DNA from: Hippea maritima DSM 10411
GTDB lineage: Bacteria > Campylobacterota_A > Desulfurellia > Desulfurellales > Hippeaceae
NCBI RefSeq assembly: GCF_000194135.1
Contig: NC_015318.1
Location: forward strand, 820,501 to 884,500
DNA length: 64,000 bases
Direction of reading: 5' to 3'
The notes under the pieces were generated by a model that was given only the letters and a program-made list of their open reading frames with translations, did not search any database and was not told the origin of the DNA. The translations under genes were made by a program, and so were the position numbers. Positions 43,202 to 51,880 of the stretch are shown one piece after another (position 1 is the stretch's first letter; every line of letters starts with the position of its first letter).

Positions 43202-43777
43202 ATGGCAAAAGAGAAAGAAGCTCCCGCTGAAAATCAAGAGGCCCCAAAGAAAAAAGGGAAGGGTAAACTTCTAATCATTATAATAGCTGTAGTCATATTA
43301 GCTGTTGCTGGTGTTGCAGTCAAGATGTTTCTTTTTAATGGCACAAAAAAACAGACAACACCAAACCAACACAAAAGCGAAGTAACTCACGAGCAGGCCC
43401 AAGAAGAGGAGCCGGTAGAACCCGCAGAAAGCACTGTGGTTAGCCAATCTCATCTGACACCTGTTGTCATAGGTCCTATAATCGTCAATTTAGCTGATGT
43501 TGGTGGCGATAGGTATTTAAAAATAAAACTAGTCCTCCTTGAGGCTAAAAGAGCTGCCAAAAAAGAAGAAAAAGAGGGTGAAAAAACCGGTATATCTTTA
43601 GAAGATGCTGTTGTTAAAGACACTATAATATCTGTTTTGTCTGCAAAAACATCGGACGATTTACTTTCAGCTTCAGGCAAAGAAGAGCTCAAAAACGAAC
43701 TTATCAGCGCTATAAATCAAGCATTACATATGAATTTAGTTAAAAGAATATACTTTTTATCGTTTATAATACAATGA
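43202..43777 (+). CDS. fliL: Flagellar basal-body protein FliL
   Basis: Inner-membrane protein at the stator-rotor interface. 191 residues: a short charged cytoplasmic start, one membrane helix (LLIIIIAVVILAVAGVAV, ~22-39), a Glu/Pro linker and a periplasmic domain whose end (RIYFLSFIIQ) matches FliL. First gene of the fliL-fliN-fliOPQR-flhB run; GGAGG RBS. Confidence 0.85.
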   Translation: MAKEKEAPAENQEAPKKKGKGKLLIIIIAVVILAVAGVAVKMFLFNGTKKQTTPNQHKSEVTHEQAQEEEPVEPAESTVVSQSHLTPVVIGPIIVNLADVGGDRYLKIKLVLLEAKRAAKKEEKEGEKTGISLEDAVVKDTIISVLSAKTSDDLLSASGKEELKNELISAINQALHMNLVKRIYFLSFIIQ

Positions 43778-44061
43778 ATCCAAATAGAGAAAAGATAAAG
43801 AAAGAATTCGAAAAATATTTTGACATACCTTTAAAAATGGTGTTTGACCTTGCAACCACTCAAGTCAAGGTAAAGGATCTACTTAAATGGAAAGAAGGCG
43901 ATATTATAGAGACAAACAAAATGGCAGGTGAATATATAAACATAAATATAGAAAATAAACCCTTGGGTATGGGAGAGGTTATAGTTCTTGATAACAAATT
44001 TGCAATTAGAATAACAAATATATTTACAAAAGACGATTTAATGGAACTCAATGTAAAATGA
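43774..44061 (+). CDS. fliN: Flagellar switch protein FliN (short form)
   Basis: 95 residues containing just the C-terminal SpoA/FliN domain: WKEGDIIETNKMAGEYININ and MGEVIVLDNKFAIRITNI. C-ring component that binds CheY and export proteins. Shorter than the E. coli protein (~137) because the N-terminal extension is absent. Overlaps fliL and fliO by 4 bp each. fliM is not in the window. Confidence 0.9.
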   Translation: MNPNREKIKKEFEKYFDIPLKMVFDLATTQVKVKDLLKWKEGDIIETNKMAGEYININIENKPLGMGEVIVLDNKFAIRITNIFTKDDLMELNVK

Positions 44062-44381
44062 TAATCTTCATACTTGCGTTACTACTTATCCCATCTATGT
44101 CATTTGCCGCTGGAAATGTTGACTATTGGGGTTATACTTTAAAATCACTCGGAAGCTTAATCCTTGTCCTTGGCATAATAATTTTATTCTTCTACATACT
44201 AAGAAAGCTAAGTTATTCAGGAAAAATAAGTTCATCAAGAATAAAGGTCAAGGGCAAGGTTTATTTAGACAACAAACATTACCTTGCAATTGTAGAGGTT
44301 GACGGCAAAGAAATGTTGTTAGGCATATCAGATACAATAAACACATTAAAGGAACTCAAAACGAATGATGAAGAAAATTAG
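44058..44381 (+). CDS. fliO: Flagellar export protein FliO
   Basis: 107 residues with a signal-like start (IFILALLLIPSMSFA), one membrane helix (~30-52) and a small basic cytoplasmic domain ending GKEMLLGISDTIN, as in FliO. It helps assemble the FliP ring. Starts in the fliN stop (ATGA) and overlaps fliP by 17 bp. Confidence 0.85.
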   Translation: MIIFILALLLIPSMSFAAGNVDYWGYTLKSLGSLILVLGIIILFFYILRKLSYSGKISSSRIKVKGKVYLDNKHYLAIVEVDGKEMLLGISDTINTLKELKTNDEEN

Positions 44382-45114
44382 TTTTTTTACCCTTTTGTTG
44401 TTTTTGTTTTCAATGTCAGCTTTTTCTGCCGATGTTGTAGCACCATCAATAAATATAACTATGCCCACAGCAAACAATCCCACAACCATAGCCGAATCCA
44501 TAAAACTTCTCATACTTTTAACCGTATTAGCACTAGCTCCATCTATTTTAATCATGATGACATCGTTCACACGTATCATAATAGTCTTAGCCATTCTACG
44601 ACAGGCTTTAGGAACTCAACAAATGCCGCCAAATCAAATATTAATAGGTATAGCTCTTTTTTTAACACTTTTTATTATGTCTCCTCAAATAAACACGATA
44701 TATAAAACAGCATACCTACCACTTCAGAAAAATGAAATAACACTTGAGGGTGCCTATAAAAACGCCACAAAACCTCTTAAAACATTTATGCTTAAGCAAA
44801 CACGTCAAAAGGATTTGGCCCTATTTTTAAGAATAGCAAAAAAACCCAACCCAAAAAATCCTCAAGAATTGTCTATGGACATTGTTATACCCGCCTTTAT
44901 AATTAGCGAGCTAAAAACTGCTTTTGAGATGGGTTTTATTATATACATACCTTTTTTAATCATAGACATGGTAGTCTCAAGTATACTAATGAGCATGGGT
45001 ATGATGATGCTGCCCCCAATAATGATATCTTTGCCATTCAAACTGCTTATATTTGTTTTGGCAGATGGTTGGAACCTTGTTGTAATGTCTTTATTTAAAA
45101 GCTTTATGAGGTGA
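44365..45114 (+). CDS. fliP: Flagellar export gate protein FliP
   Basis: 249 residues with a cleavable leader (FFTLLLFLFSMSAFSA) and the family blocks SFTRIIIVLAILRQALGTQQ, PPNQILIGIALFLT, FEMGFIIYIPFLIIDMVVSS and PLKLLIFVLADGW-like end. Forms the core of the export channel with FliQ and FliR. Confidence 0.95.
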   Translation: MMKKISFFTLLLFLFSMSAFSADVVAPSINITMPTANNPTTIAESIKLLILLTVLALAPSILIMMTSFTRIIIVLAILRQALGTQQMPPNQILIGIALFLTLFIMSPQINTIYKTAYLPLQKNEITLEGAYKNATKPLKTFMLKQTRQKDLALFLRIAKKPNPKNPQELSMDIVIPAFIISELKTAFEMGFIIYIPFLIIDMVVSSILMSMGMMMLPPIMISLPFKLLIFVLADGWNLVVMSLFKSFMR

Positions 45115-45117
45115 TTC

Positions 45118-45387
45118 ATGGACATAGCAACAGTTATAGCTATAGGCAAAGAAGCTATGAAGGTAACTATGCTCATAGCTATGCCTATTTTAATAGTAAG
45201 TTTAATAGCAGGTCTTTTAGTTAGTATTTTTCAGGCTGTTACGCAGATTCAAGAGATGACGCTAACATTTATCCCAAAGATAATCGCAACAGCTGTTACT
45301 GTGATTTTTCTGGCTCCATGGATGACAAAGCTGCTGGTAAATTATGTAATACACCTATACTCATCCATTCCAACGTTTATTAAATGA
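45118..45387 (+). CDS. fliQ: Flagellar export gate protein FliQ
   Basis: 89 residues, two membrane helices, with the conserved GLLVSIFQAVTQIQEMTLTF. Follows fliP by 3 bp and overlaps fliR by 4 bp. Confidence 0.93.
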   Translation: MDIATVIAIGKEAMKVTMLIAMPILIVSLIAGLLVSIFQAVTQIQEMTLTFIPKIIATAVTVIFLAPWMTKLLVNYVIHLYSSIPTFIK

Positions 45388-46172
45388 GCGATTTATTGGT
45401 TTATTCTGGGCATTTTTATACAAATTTTTTGGCTTTTCTATTTATTCTTTTAAGAGTCTCAAGTATTATAGTCTTTGCACCCATATTTTCATCTGCATCA
45501 ATACCACCTCAGGTAAAGGTCGCTTTTAGCTTTGTTTTTGCTGTTATCTTATATCCTACCGTTAGAAGTTATATACACATAGAAAGCATAAACACGCTCT
45601 ATATTGTATCCATAACCTTAAGAGAGCTTATGTTTGCTGTATTACTTTCCCTAACCATACATTTTATATGGAGCGGCCTTGAACTTGGTGCTCAACTTGT
45701 CGGCTTTAACATGGGCTTTTCTATAGCTAACGTCATAAGCCCTGAGGAAAATATTCAGATTTCAGTATTGGCTGAGTTTGAAAGCATTTTTGCTATACTT
45801 GTATTTTTGATAATAAATGGCCACTATGTCTTTATACAAGCTATGACATATAGCTTTGAAGTGTTAAAAGTTGGCGGATTTAGCTTAAATCAGAATATAT
45901 TTCATATATTTAACAAATTAACGGCTGTCTTATTTGACGTATCCTTTACCGTTTTAGCGCCTGTTATAATAGCTTTATTTATTACCCAGGTAGTATTTGG
46001 AGTCATTGCAAGAACCATGCCTCAAATGAATATAATGATAGTTGCATTTCCGTTAAGTATCGCTATAGGATTCATTACACTCGGAGCATCATTCGTATTT
46101 GTAGCCGAATCATTAATACACTACTATCATCAAGCTTTTGGCTATATCTATGCAATAATAAGAGGTGGATAA
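45384..46172 (+). CDS. fliR: Flagellar export gate protein FliR
   Basis: 262 residues, about six membrane helices, with FAPIFSSASIPPQVKVAFSF, GAQLVGFNMGFSIANVISPE and ARTMPQMNIMIVAFP, all FliR hallmarks. Its stop is directly followed by the flhB start. Confidence 0.94.
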   Translation: MSDLLVYSGHFYTNFLAFLFILLRVSSIIVFAPIFSSASIPPQVKVAFSFVFAVILYPTVRSYIHIESINTLYIVSITLRELMFAVLLSLTIHFIWSGLELGAQLVGFNMGFSIANVISPEENIQISVLAEFESIFAILVFLIINGHYVFIQAMTYSFEVLKVGGFSLNQNIFHIFNKLTAVLFDVSFTVLAPVIIALFITQVVFGVIARTMPQMNIMIVAFPLSIAIGFITLGASFVFVAESLIHYYHQAFGYIYAIIRGG

Positions 46173-47234
46173 ATGCCCGATGAGGATAAAACCGAACAGG
46201 CGACCCCGAAACGGAGACAAGAAGCAAGGGAAGAGGGTAGGGTAGCAAAATCGGTAGAACTCAACACAGCCTTTCTTATGCTTGCTGCTGTTGTATTTTT
46301 CTATTTTACAGCAAGCAATTTTGGAGAGAAAATAAAGGATGTATTAATTTACTTTTTTACACTTGCTTCAAATTTTGAAATAACATTAGATTCATTTGAC
46401 ATATTGGTCAAAAGGATTAGTGGATTTATGTTTTCTATTCTCCTGCCATTTTTCATTGTCATGGCTACGATAGCATTTCTGATTAACGTCGTACAGGTAG
46501 GTTTCTATATAACACCGAAAGCTATGGAAATAAAGTTTGACAAAATCAATCCTGTAAATGGTTTTAAAAATATGTTTTCTTTAAGATCGTTTGGTGAGCT
46601 TGTAAAATCACTACTCAAAGCCTCTGTTATGGGTTATATTTTATGGATATTTATACAAAAAAATATAAACAGCTGGTCGTCCCTTTCAAAAACAAATCAA
46701 ACAGCAGTGTTTTTGGTTATGATAAAGAGTATGTTTTTGGTTGTGGTGTATATCTTGATTTTTATAATTTTCATGGCTATCTTAGATTACCTATTCCAAA
46801 AATATACATTCGAAAAAAGCATAATGATGACAAAGCAAGAAGTTAAAGATGAATACAAACAAATGGAAGGAGACCCGAAGATTAAACAGAAGATTAGAAG
46901 CATGCAAATGGAAATGACAAGAAAGAGAATGATGGAAGAGGTGAAAAAGGCTGATGTTGTAATTACCAATCCAACACACTACGCTGTGGCTCTAAAGTAC
47001 GATTCAGCAACCATGGCAGCCCCCAAGGTTGTAGCTAAAGGAATTAATCTTATAGCTAAAAAAATAAAAGAAATAGCCAAGGAAAACGATGTTCCTATTG
47101 TAGAAAAACCGGAACTTGCACGATCCCTTTATGAAAAGGTTAAATTAGATAGGGAAATTCCAGAAGAATTGTATCAAGCTGTGGCCGAGATTCTGGCTTA
47201 TGTCTTTAAGCTTAAAAACCACCCTGCAAGCTAA
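46173..47234 (+). CDS. flhB: Flagellar export switch protein FlhB
   Basis: 353 residues. N-terminal DKTEQATPKRRQEAREEGRV, four membrane helices, then a cytoplasmic domain with the self-cleaving NPTH site (VVITNPTHYAVAL, ~residue 267), which switches substrate specificity. No flhA follows; the fliD operon does, and its sigma-28 promoter overlaps the flhB stop. Confidence 0.95.
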   Translation: MPDEDKTEQATPKRRQEAREEGRVAKSVELNTAFLMLAAVVFFYFTASNFGEKIKDVLIYFFTLASNFEITLDSFDILVKRISGFMFSILLPFFIVMATIAFLINVVQVGFYITPKAMEIKFDKINPVNGFKNMFSLRSFGELVKSLLKASVMGYILWIFIQKNINSWSSLSKTNQTAVFLVMIKSMFLVVVYILIFIIFMAILDYLFQKYTFEKSIMMTKQEVKDEYKQMEGDPKIKQKIRSMQMEMTRKRMMEEVKKADVVITNPTHYAVALKYDSATMAAPKVVAKGINLIAKKIKEIAKENDVPIVEKPELARSLYEKVKLDREIPEELYQAVAEILAYVFKLKNHPAS

Positions 47235-47258
47235 AGTTCACTCCCTTTAATCCGATAA
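47232..47258 (+). promoter_or_regulatory. Consensus sigma-28 (FliA) promoter of the fliD operon
   Basis: TAAAGTT (47232-47238), 13 bp, CCGATAA (47252-47258): an almost exact match to the flagellar sigma-28 consensus TAAAGTTT-N11-GCCGATAA (only the last T and the first G differ). The TAA of the -35 is the flhB stop codon. The fliD start is 22 bp downstream. Confidence 0.85.
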
Positions 47259-47279
47259 ATTATACGAAAGGAGGGTGTG

Positions 47280-48653
47280 ATGGACTTAGGCAGTTTTACC
47301 GTATTGGGTTTGGGAAGCGGAATGGACCTTCAAGGTCTTATAGACAAGTTGGTCAAAGCAGACAGCCAGCCCCTTCTTATGGCACAAACAGAAAAACTTC
47401 AATATGAAACATATTATAAAACTTTTGATACCTTTGAGAGCAAACTTCAACAGCTGGCAAACGATACATCAAAAATGATGAGCGACTTTGAGCTCCAAAG
47501 CGCAACAGTAAGCGATGAGAATATAGCTGAGGCTCAAATAAGCGGCAACCCAACATCTGGTGTGCATAATATCACTGTAAATAGCCTAGCCCAAGGACAA
47601 ACTTGGATTTCTAATAATGAATATTCATCGGAATCAGATAGTATAACAACAACTGGCGGTAAGTTTATTTATAAGATAGGTGACACAGAGTATTCCATAG
47701 ATATAGACAACAATACTCTATCCTCTACTCCGACCACACTAACTGAATTTGTAAACGCCATCAACAACAACGATTCTGGCCTTCAGGCAAGTCTTCTCTA
47801 TACAGGTTCTGGATATAAAGTAATACTAAAAACACCTGATGGAACAAGTAATAACTTAACAATAGTTCAGAATGATACTAATATAGATTTTGGTGATGGA
47901 AAAGGTAATACAGGACCAGCTACAGATTCCCAAGATGCGAGCTTAACTATAGATGGCATAGATATTACATCTCAATCTAACACACTCAAGGACTACATAC
48001 CTGGTGTTAGTCTAACGCTTAAAGACACTGGCTCTTTCAGTTTATATATACAAACTGATTATTCTACACTTACAAGCGACATGAACAACATAGTAAACGA
48101 TTACAACGACATAGTAAAATACATAAACGACAATCAAGATTACGATGACAAAACTAATGTGGCAGATGCATTTTTTTGCAATAGCACAATAGAAGGGGCA
48201 GAGAATAAATTGTCCAATTTGCTTCTTGGTAGCTATGGAAGTAGCAGTTCAAACTATACTAGCTTGATTGACTTAGGAATAGAAATGAACAAAGATGGAA
48301 CACTCGAATTTGATTCATCGAAGTTCACGTCAGCACTGGAAGATGATTTTAAAAATATAAAAAAGATGTTAGTTGAAACCTCAACAGGCGCTGAGGATGG
48401 ATTTTTAAGTCAACTACATAACACTATAAATAATATGACTTCCACCAATGGTTCTATTGAGTTGCAAAAAAACTTCATAAACGACAAAATAGATAACTTG
48501 GATGAACAGATAGATATGCTTCAGAAGCAGTTAGATCAAGAAAGAACCATGTTAACTTTGACACTTTCACAAATGGATGAATATATAGGTTCTTTAAAAA
48601 ATCAAGGTGATTATTTACAGAAAATGTTTGACAGCATGAATAATAAAAAATAA
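47280..48653 (+). CDS. fliD: Flagellar filament cap protein FliD
   Basis: 457 residues. Conserved start VLGLGSGMDLQGLIDKLVKA, central variable region, and C-terminal FliD block with coiled coil (IDNLDEQIDMLQKQLDQERT...MDEYIGSLKNQGDYLQKMF). Caps the filament so flagellin can polymerise. ATG at 47280 (5 bp from AGGAGG) is preferred over GTG one codon earlier. First gene of a late (sigma-28) operon with flaG and fliS. Confidence 0.93.
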   Translation: MDLGSFTVLGLGSGMDLQGLIDKLVKADSQPLLMAQTEKLQYETYYKTFDTFESKLQQLANDTSKMMSDFELQSATVSDENIAEAQISGNPTSGVHNITVNSLAQGQTWISNNEYSSESDSITTTGGKFIYKIGDTEYSIDIDNNTLSSTPTTLTEFVNAINNNDSGLQASLLYTGSGYKVILKTPDGTSNNLTIVQNDTNIDFGDGKGNTGPATDSQDASLTIDGIDITSQSNTLKDYIPGVSLTLKDTGSFSLYIQTDYSTLTSDMNNIVNDYNDIVKYINDNQDYDDKTNVADAFFCNSTIEGAENKLSNLLLGSYGSSSSNYTSLIDLGIEMNKDGTLEFDSSKFTSALEDDFKNIKKMLVETSTGAEDGFLSQLHNTINNMTSTNGSIELQKNFINDKIDNLDEQIDMLQKQLDQERTMLTLTLSQMDEYIGSLKNQGDYLQKMFDSMNNKK

Positions 48654-48664
48654 GGAGGCTTAAA

Positions 48665-49060
48665 ATGTCCACCGGCATCAATAAGATTACAAATCCAGAG
48701 GTTGCCCTTCAAAACAAGATACAAACCCAACAGGCGAGCAATCAAACCCAAAGGGCAGCTGAGGTACAAAAGCTCAACCTCAAAGATACGCAACAATCAC
48801 CCAACAGTGGATATAAAAAGCAACTATCGCCTGATGAACTCAAAAGGGTTATAAGTAAAATCAATGATAATGTTAGCAAATTAAATAAGGATGTGAGATT
48901 CACATATAATGACACCCTAAAATCTTTGGTTGTAAAAGTAGTAGACTCAAAAACAGGTAAAGTAATAAGAGAAATACCACCGCAAGAGGTAATAAACCTT
49001 CAAAAAAAACTCTCAGAGGTGGTAGGAATAATATTTGATAGTAAGGAGGTAGAAAAATGA
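48665..49060 (+). CDS. flaG: FlaG family protein
   Basis: 131 residues; the C-terminal half (LNKDVRFTYNDTLKSLVVKV, then IREIPPQEVINLQKKL) is the FlaG domain, linked to filament-length control in other bacteria. The N-terminal half is Gln/Asn-rich and probably disordered. Between fliD (11 bp) and fliS (4-bp overlap). Confidence 0.9.
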   Translation: MSTGINKITNPEVALQNKIQTQQASNQTQRAAEVQKLNLKDTQQSPNSGYKKQLSPDELKRVISKINDNVSKLNKDVRFTYNDTLKSLVVKVVDSKTGKVIREIPPQEVINLQKKLSEVVGIIFDSKEVEK

Positions 49061-49455
49061 CAGCTAACGAGGCATATAACACATATAAAAATATGATGAT
49101 AAACACCACTGTTGATAAACTTCAAATTGTGGCAATGCTGTATGAAGGGGCTTTAGGTTTTGCCAAAAATGCAATAGAATCAGCTAAACAAAAAGATGAA
49201 GAATTATTTATAGACAACATGAACAGGGTTATAGGAATACTCTTGGCCTTAAGGGATTCTTTAGATCCAAATGCCGACAAAGAGACTGTTGATTACCTAA
49301 CAGCCCTGTATAATTTTCTTATTGAAAAATCTATTAATGCTATTGAGTTGTTCTCAGATGATAAGTTTTCAGAGGATGAATTTTCCATTGTAATAAGATA
49401 TTTATCAAAAATGCATGAAATCTGGACGGGTGAAGTTATGGGGCAAACAAAATAA
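49057..49455 (+). CDS. fliS: Flagellin export chaperone FliS
   Basis: 132-residue all-helical chaperone that binds flagellin's C-terminus. Starts NEAYNTYKNMMINTTVDKLQ and includes LQIVAMLYEGALGFAKNAI. Overlaps flaG by 4 bp. Its stop abuts the stop of the convergent unknown gene. Confidence 0.92.
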   Translation: MTANEAYNTYKNMMINTTVDKLQIVAMLYEGALGFAKNAIESAKQKDEELFIDNMNRVIGILLALRDSLDPNADKETVDYLTALYNFLIEKSINAIELFSDDKFSEDEFSIVIRYLSKMHEIWTGEVMGQTK

Positions 49456-50088
49456 TCATCCCGCTTTAAAGTTATCCATAAAGGCATTCTTCTCTTCAAG
49501 TGAAGAGCGGGATGCCATTCCTTCAAAAAAGTTAGAAAAAGCACTTTTTACAAATTCATCATTGGGAACATTAGTAGCTATATCGTTAACGGAGTTGATA
49601 AATTCATCAAAAACATTAGCAGTCTCTTTTGTGTTGTCGTTTTTTAGAATTTCATTGGTTTGTTTTATAAACTGGTCTTCATAGCCATAATTAGTTGCAT
49701 TTACAAAAGCTTTAAGCCAATTATTCATATCATAGCTTCTGCTGTGTATTGTATTAGCTGCTTCAAAGAACTTTTCAAATTCACTACTGTTTTTAAGTTT
49801 ATCTAAAGCCTCAACGGTTTGCATCCAGTCAGTGCCGTTTCCTTGAGATAAATTTACAATCACATTCCTTGCTCCGGCTAATGCTTCATTAGTTACATCA
49901 CTTCTTTGTGTAAGTTCATTGTATATATCATTGAGTTTTTTTCCGTATGCAGATATGGACGCATATTGCTCTGATAAATTTTGCAGGGTCTCTACAATAT
50001 TGTTATTATTTTGGGGATTATTCGAATTATTGCTAAAGAGTTGGTTGACCACATATTTATTTATATAATTATCTACTTTTATTGCCAT
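49456..50088 (-). CDS. Unrecognised 210-residue helical protein next to fliS
   Basis: Not a family I recognise. It has no signal peptide or membrane helix, an Asn-rich stretch at ~20-32, and otherwise looks alpha-helical and acidic. The opening (IKVDNYINKYVVNQLFSN) and general composition are reminiscent of secreted flagellar or hook-associated substrates, and it sits beside the fliD-flaG-fliS operon, but nothing proves a link. Good RBS (AGGAGG) and a plausible promoter upstream support a real gene. Confidence 0.7.
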   Translation of the reverse strand: MAIKVDNYINKYVVNQLFSNNSNNPQNNNNIVETLQNLSEQYASISAYGKKLNDIYNELTQRSDVTNEALAGARNVIVNLSQGNGTDWMQTVEALDKLKNSSEFEKFFEAANTIHSRSYDMNNWLKAFVNATNYGYEDQFIKQTNEILKNDNTKETANVFDEFINSVNDIATNVPNDEFVKSAFSNFFEGMASRSSLEEKNAFMDNFKAG

Positions 50089-50107
50089 AATCCACCTCCT
50101 ATAATAA

Positions 50108-50174
50108 AATATTGCTTAATATAAAGACAAAGTCAAGAACAAATTCTTGAAAAACACTGACAAATAAGTAATAT
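50108..50174. promoter_or_regulatory. Face-to-back divergent promoters sharing a palindrome
   Basis: Minus: TTGACT (50136-50131), 17 bp, AATATT (50113-50108), reading into 49456-50088. Plus: TTGAAA (50147-50152), 16 bp, TAATAT (50169-50174), reading into 50215. The palindrome TCAAGAA-caaa-TTCTTGA (50133-50150) overlaps both -35 boxes. Confidence 0.5.
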
Positions 50175-50214
50175 TTCTCAAGTGCAGGCCCTATGAGGCA
50201 AAAGGAGGAAAAAG

Positions 50215-50529
50215 ATGGCTAAGTCAATGTTAGATTTAATATTTACAGACCCTTTTGAGCAATCAAATGCAGACTACGAGAAGGTAAAAGAGTTCGTAGA
50301 AACAGTATTAGATAAAGCTCCACATTACGCCGTAGTTGAAGAGTTAGAGAATGTAGCAGAGTATGTCGTCTTGCTTGAAAAACTATTAGAGGAAAATGGC
50401 ATAGATTTCAGTGATGAAACTCTACAAATGAAAAAATACGAAAATACAACAGAAATAGACAATCAAAAAAGATTATTTCTACTCCACTTCTCAGGTAAAA
50501 TAGTAAGAAAAGAAGGTGCTGTGGTATGA
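50215..50529 (+). CDS. Unrecognised 104-residue acidic protein upstream of dcd
   Basis: Small soluble helical protein without a motif I recognise; strongly acidic in the middle ([20 protein letters not shown], possibly a coiled coil). Strong AAAGGAGG RBS, and its stop overlaps the dcd start by 4 bp, so it is translated with dcd and yebC. A function in nucleotide metabolism would be a guess. Confidence 0.7.
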   Translation: MAKSMLDLIFTDPFEQSNADYEKVKEFVETVLDKAPHYAVVEELENVAEYVVLLEKLLEENGIDFSDETLQMKKYENTTEIDNQKRLFLLHFSGKIVRKEGAVV

Positions 50530-51077
50530 GCATAAAGAACGATCGTTGGATTATAGAGATGGCAAAAAAAGGCATGATAGAACCCTTTGCCGATAGTCAG
50601 GTAAGAGAAGGTGTTATAAGCTACGGAGTTAGTTCTTACGGTTATGACATGCGAATAGCTGATGAGTTTAAGATATTTACAAATGTAAACAATACGATTG
50701 TTGACCCAAAGAACTTCACAGAAAAGAATTATGTAGATTTCAAAGGTGATGTTTGCATAATTCCACCAAATAGTTTTGTTCTGGCAAGAAGCGTAGAGTA
50801 TTTTAGAATTCCAAGGAGCATTTTAACCGTTTGCGTTGGCAAATCAACATATGCAAGATGCGGTCTTATTGTTAATGTAACGCCGTTTGAACCAGAATGG
50901 GAAGGTTATGTAACAATAGAAATATCAAACTCCACACCGATTCCAGCCAAAGTATATGCTTGGGAAGGTATAGCGCAGGTATTGTTCTTTGAGGCAGACG
51001 AAGAATGCATGGTAAGTTATGCCGATAAAAAGGGTAAATACCAAAAACAAATGGGACTAACACCGCCAAAATTGTAA
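50526..51077 (+). CDS. dcd: dCTP deaminase
   Basis: 183 residues; converts dCTP to dUTP (or directly to dUMP in bifunctional forms). Motifs [15 protein letters not shown], the catalytic-site [20 protein letters not shown] with Arg and the Glu in [16 protein letters not shown]. It complements the B12 ribonucleotide reductase in supplying dTTP. Confidence 0.94.
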   Translation: MSIKNDRWIIEMAKKGMIEPFADSQVREGVISYGVSSYGYDMRIADEFKIFTNVNNTIVDPKNFTEKNYVDFKGDVCIIPPNSFVLARSVEYFRIPRSILTVCVGKSTYARCGLIVNVTPFEPEWEGYVTIEISNSTPIPAKVYAWEGIAQVLFFEADEECMVSYADKKGKYQKQMGLTPPKL

Positions 51078-51089
51078 GAGGAGGTATAA

Positions 51090-51848
51090 ATGTCAGGACA
51101 CAATAAATGGAGCACTATAAAACACAAAAAAGCTAAAGAAGACGCCAAAAGAGGTGCAATATTCACAAAGCTTATAAAAGAGATAACAATAGCCGCCAGA
51201 CTTGGTGGAGGTGATCCTGAGAGCAATCCAAGGCTTAGAATGGCTATAGAAAAGGCCAAAGAGGCTAACATGCCCAAGCAAAACATAGAAAAAGCTATCA
51301 AAAAAGGCACAGGGGAACTCCCAGGAACAACCTATGAAGATATAATCTATGAGGGATACGGACCCGGTGGTGTTGCCATGATAATAGAAGCTACAACAGA
51401 TAATAGGCAGAGAACGACGGCAAGCGTAAGACACTTACTCAATAAATTTGGTGGTAGTTTGGGTGAAAATGGTTGCGTATCCTGGATGTTTGACTATGTG
51501 GGCTATATGACATTTGATAAGGACTCAACAGAGGAAGAAGCCTTATTTGAAGCAGCGTTGGAGGCTGGTGCAAGCGATGTTAGAGAAAATGAAGAAGATG
51601 GCGTTTTTGAAGTAATAACCGAACCAAAAGAATTTATGGCAGTAAAAGAGGCACTTGAAGAGCACGGCTTTAAACCGCAAACAGCTGAGCTTACCAGAAT
51701 ACCACAAAATACAGTAAAACTTGAAGGCGAGAAAGCCATTAGCATGTTAAAACTAATGGAAGCTTTAGAAGAAGATGATGATGTCTCCAATGTGTATGCC
51801 AACTTTGACATCTCGGATGAGGTAATGGAGAAATTTAGTCAGCAATAG
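51090..51848 (+). CDS. yebC: YebC/PmpR (TACO1) family protein
   Basis: 252 residues, full family length, beginning [20 protein letters not shown] with [19 protein letters not shown] in the middle. Family members bind DNA as regulators or act on ribosomes stalled at proline runs. Terminator follows directly. Confidence 0.94.
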   Translation: MSGHNKWSTIKHKKAKEDAKRGAIFTKLIKEITIAARLGGGDPESNPRLRMAIEKAKEANMPKQNIEKAIKKGTGELPGTTYEDIIYEGYGPGGVAMIIEATTDNRQRTTASVRHLLNKFGGSLGENGCVSWMFDYVGYMTFDKDSTEEEALFEAALEAGASDVRENEEDGVFEVITEPKEFMAVKEALEEHGFKPQTAELTRIPQNTVKLEGEKAISMLKLMEALEEDDDVSNVYANFDISDEVMEKFSQQ

Positions 51849-51880
51849 ACTGCAGGGTATTATGCCCCGCAGTTTCTTTT
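51849..51880 (+). terminator. Terminator of the dcd-yebC unit
   Basis: ACTGC-a-GGG, 7-nt loop, CCCC-GCAGT, then TTTCTTTT. It overlaps the 3' end of the convergent glycosyltransferase gene. Confidence 0.6.
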
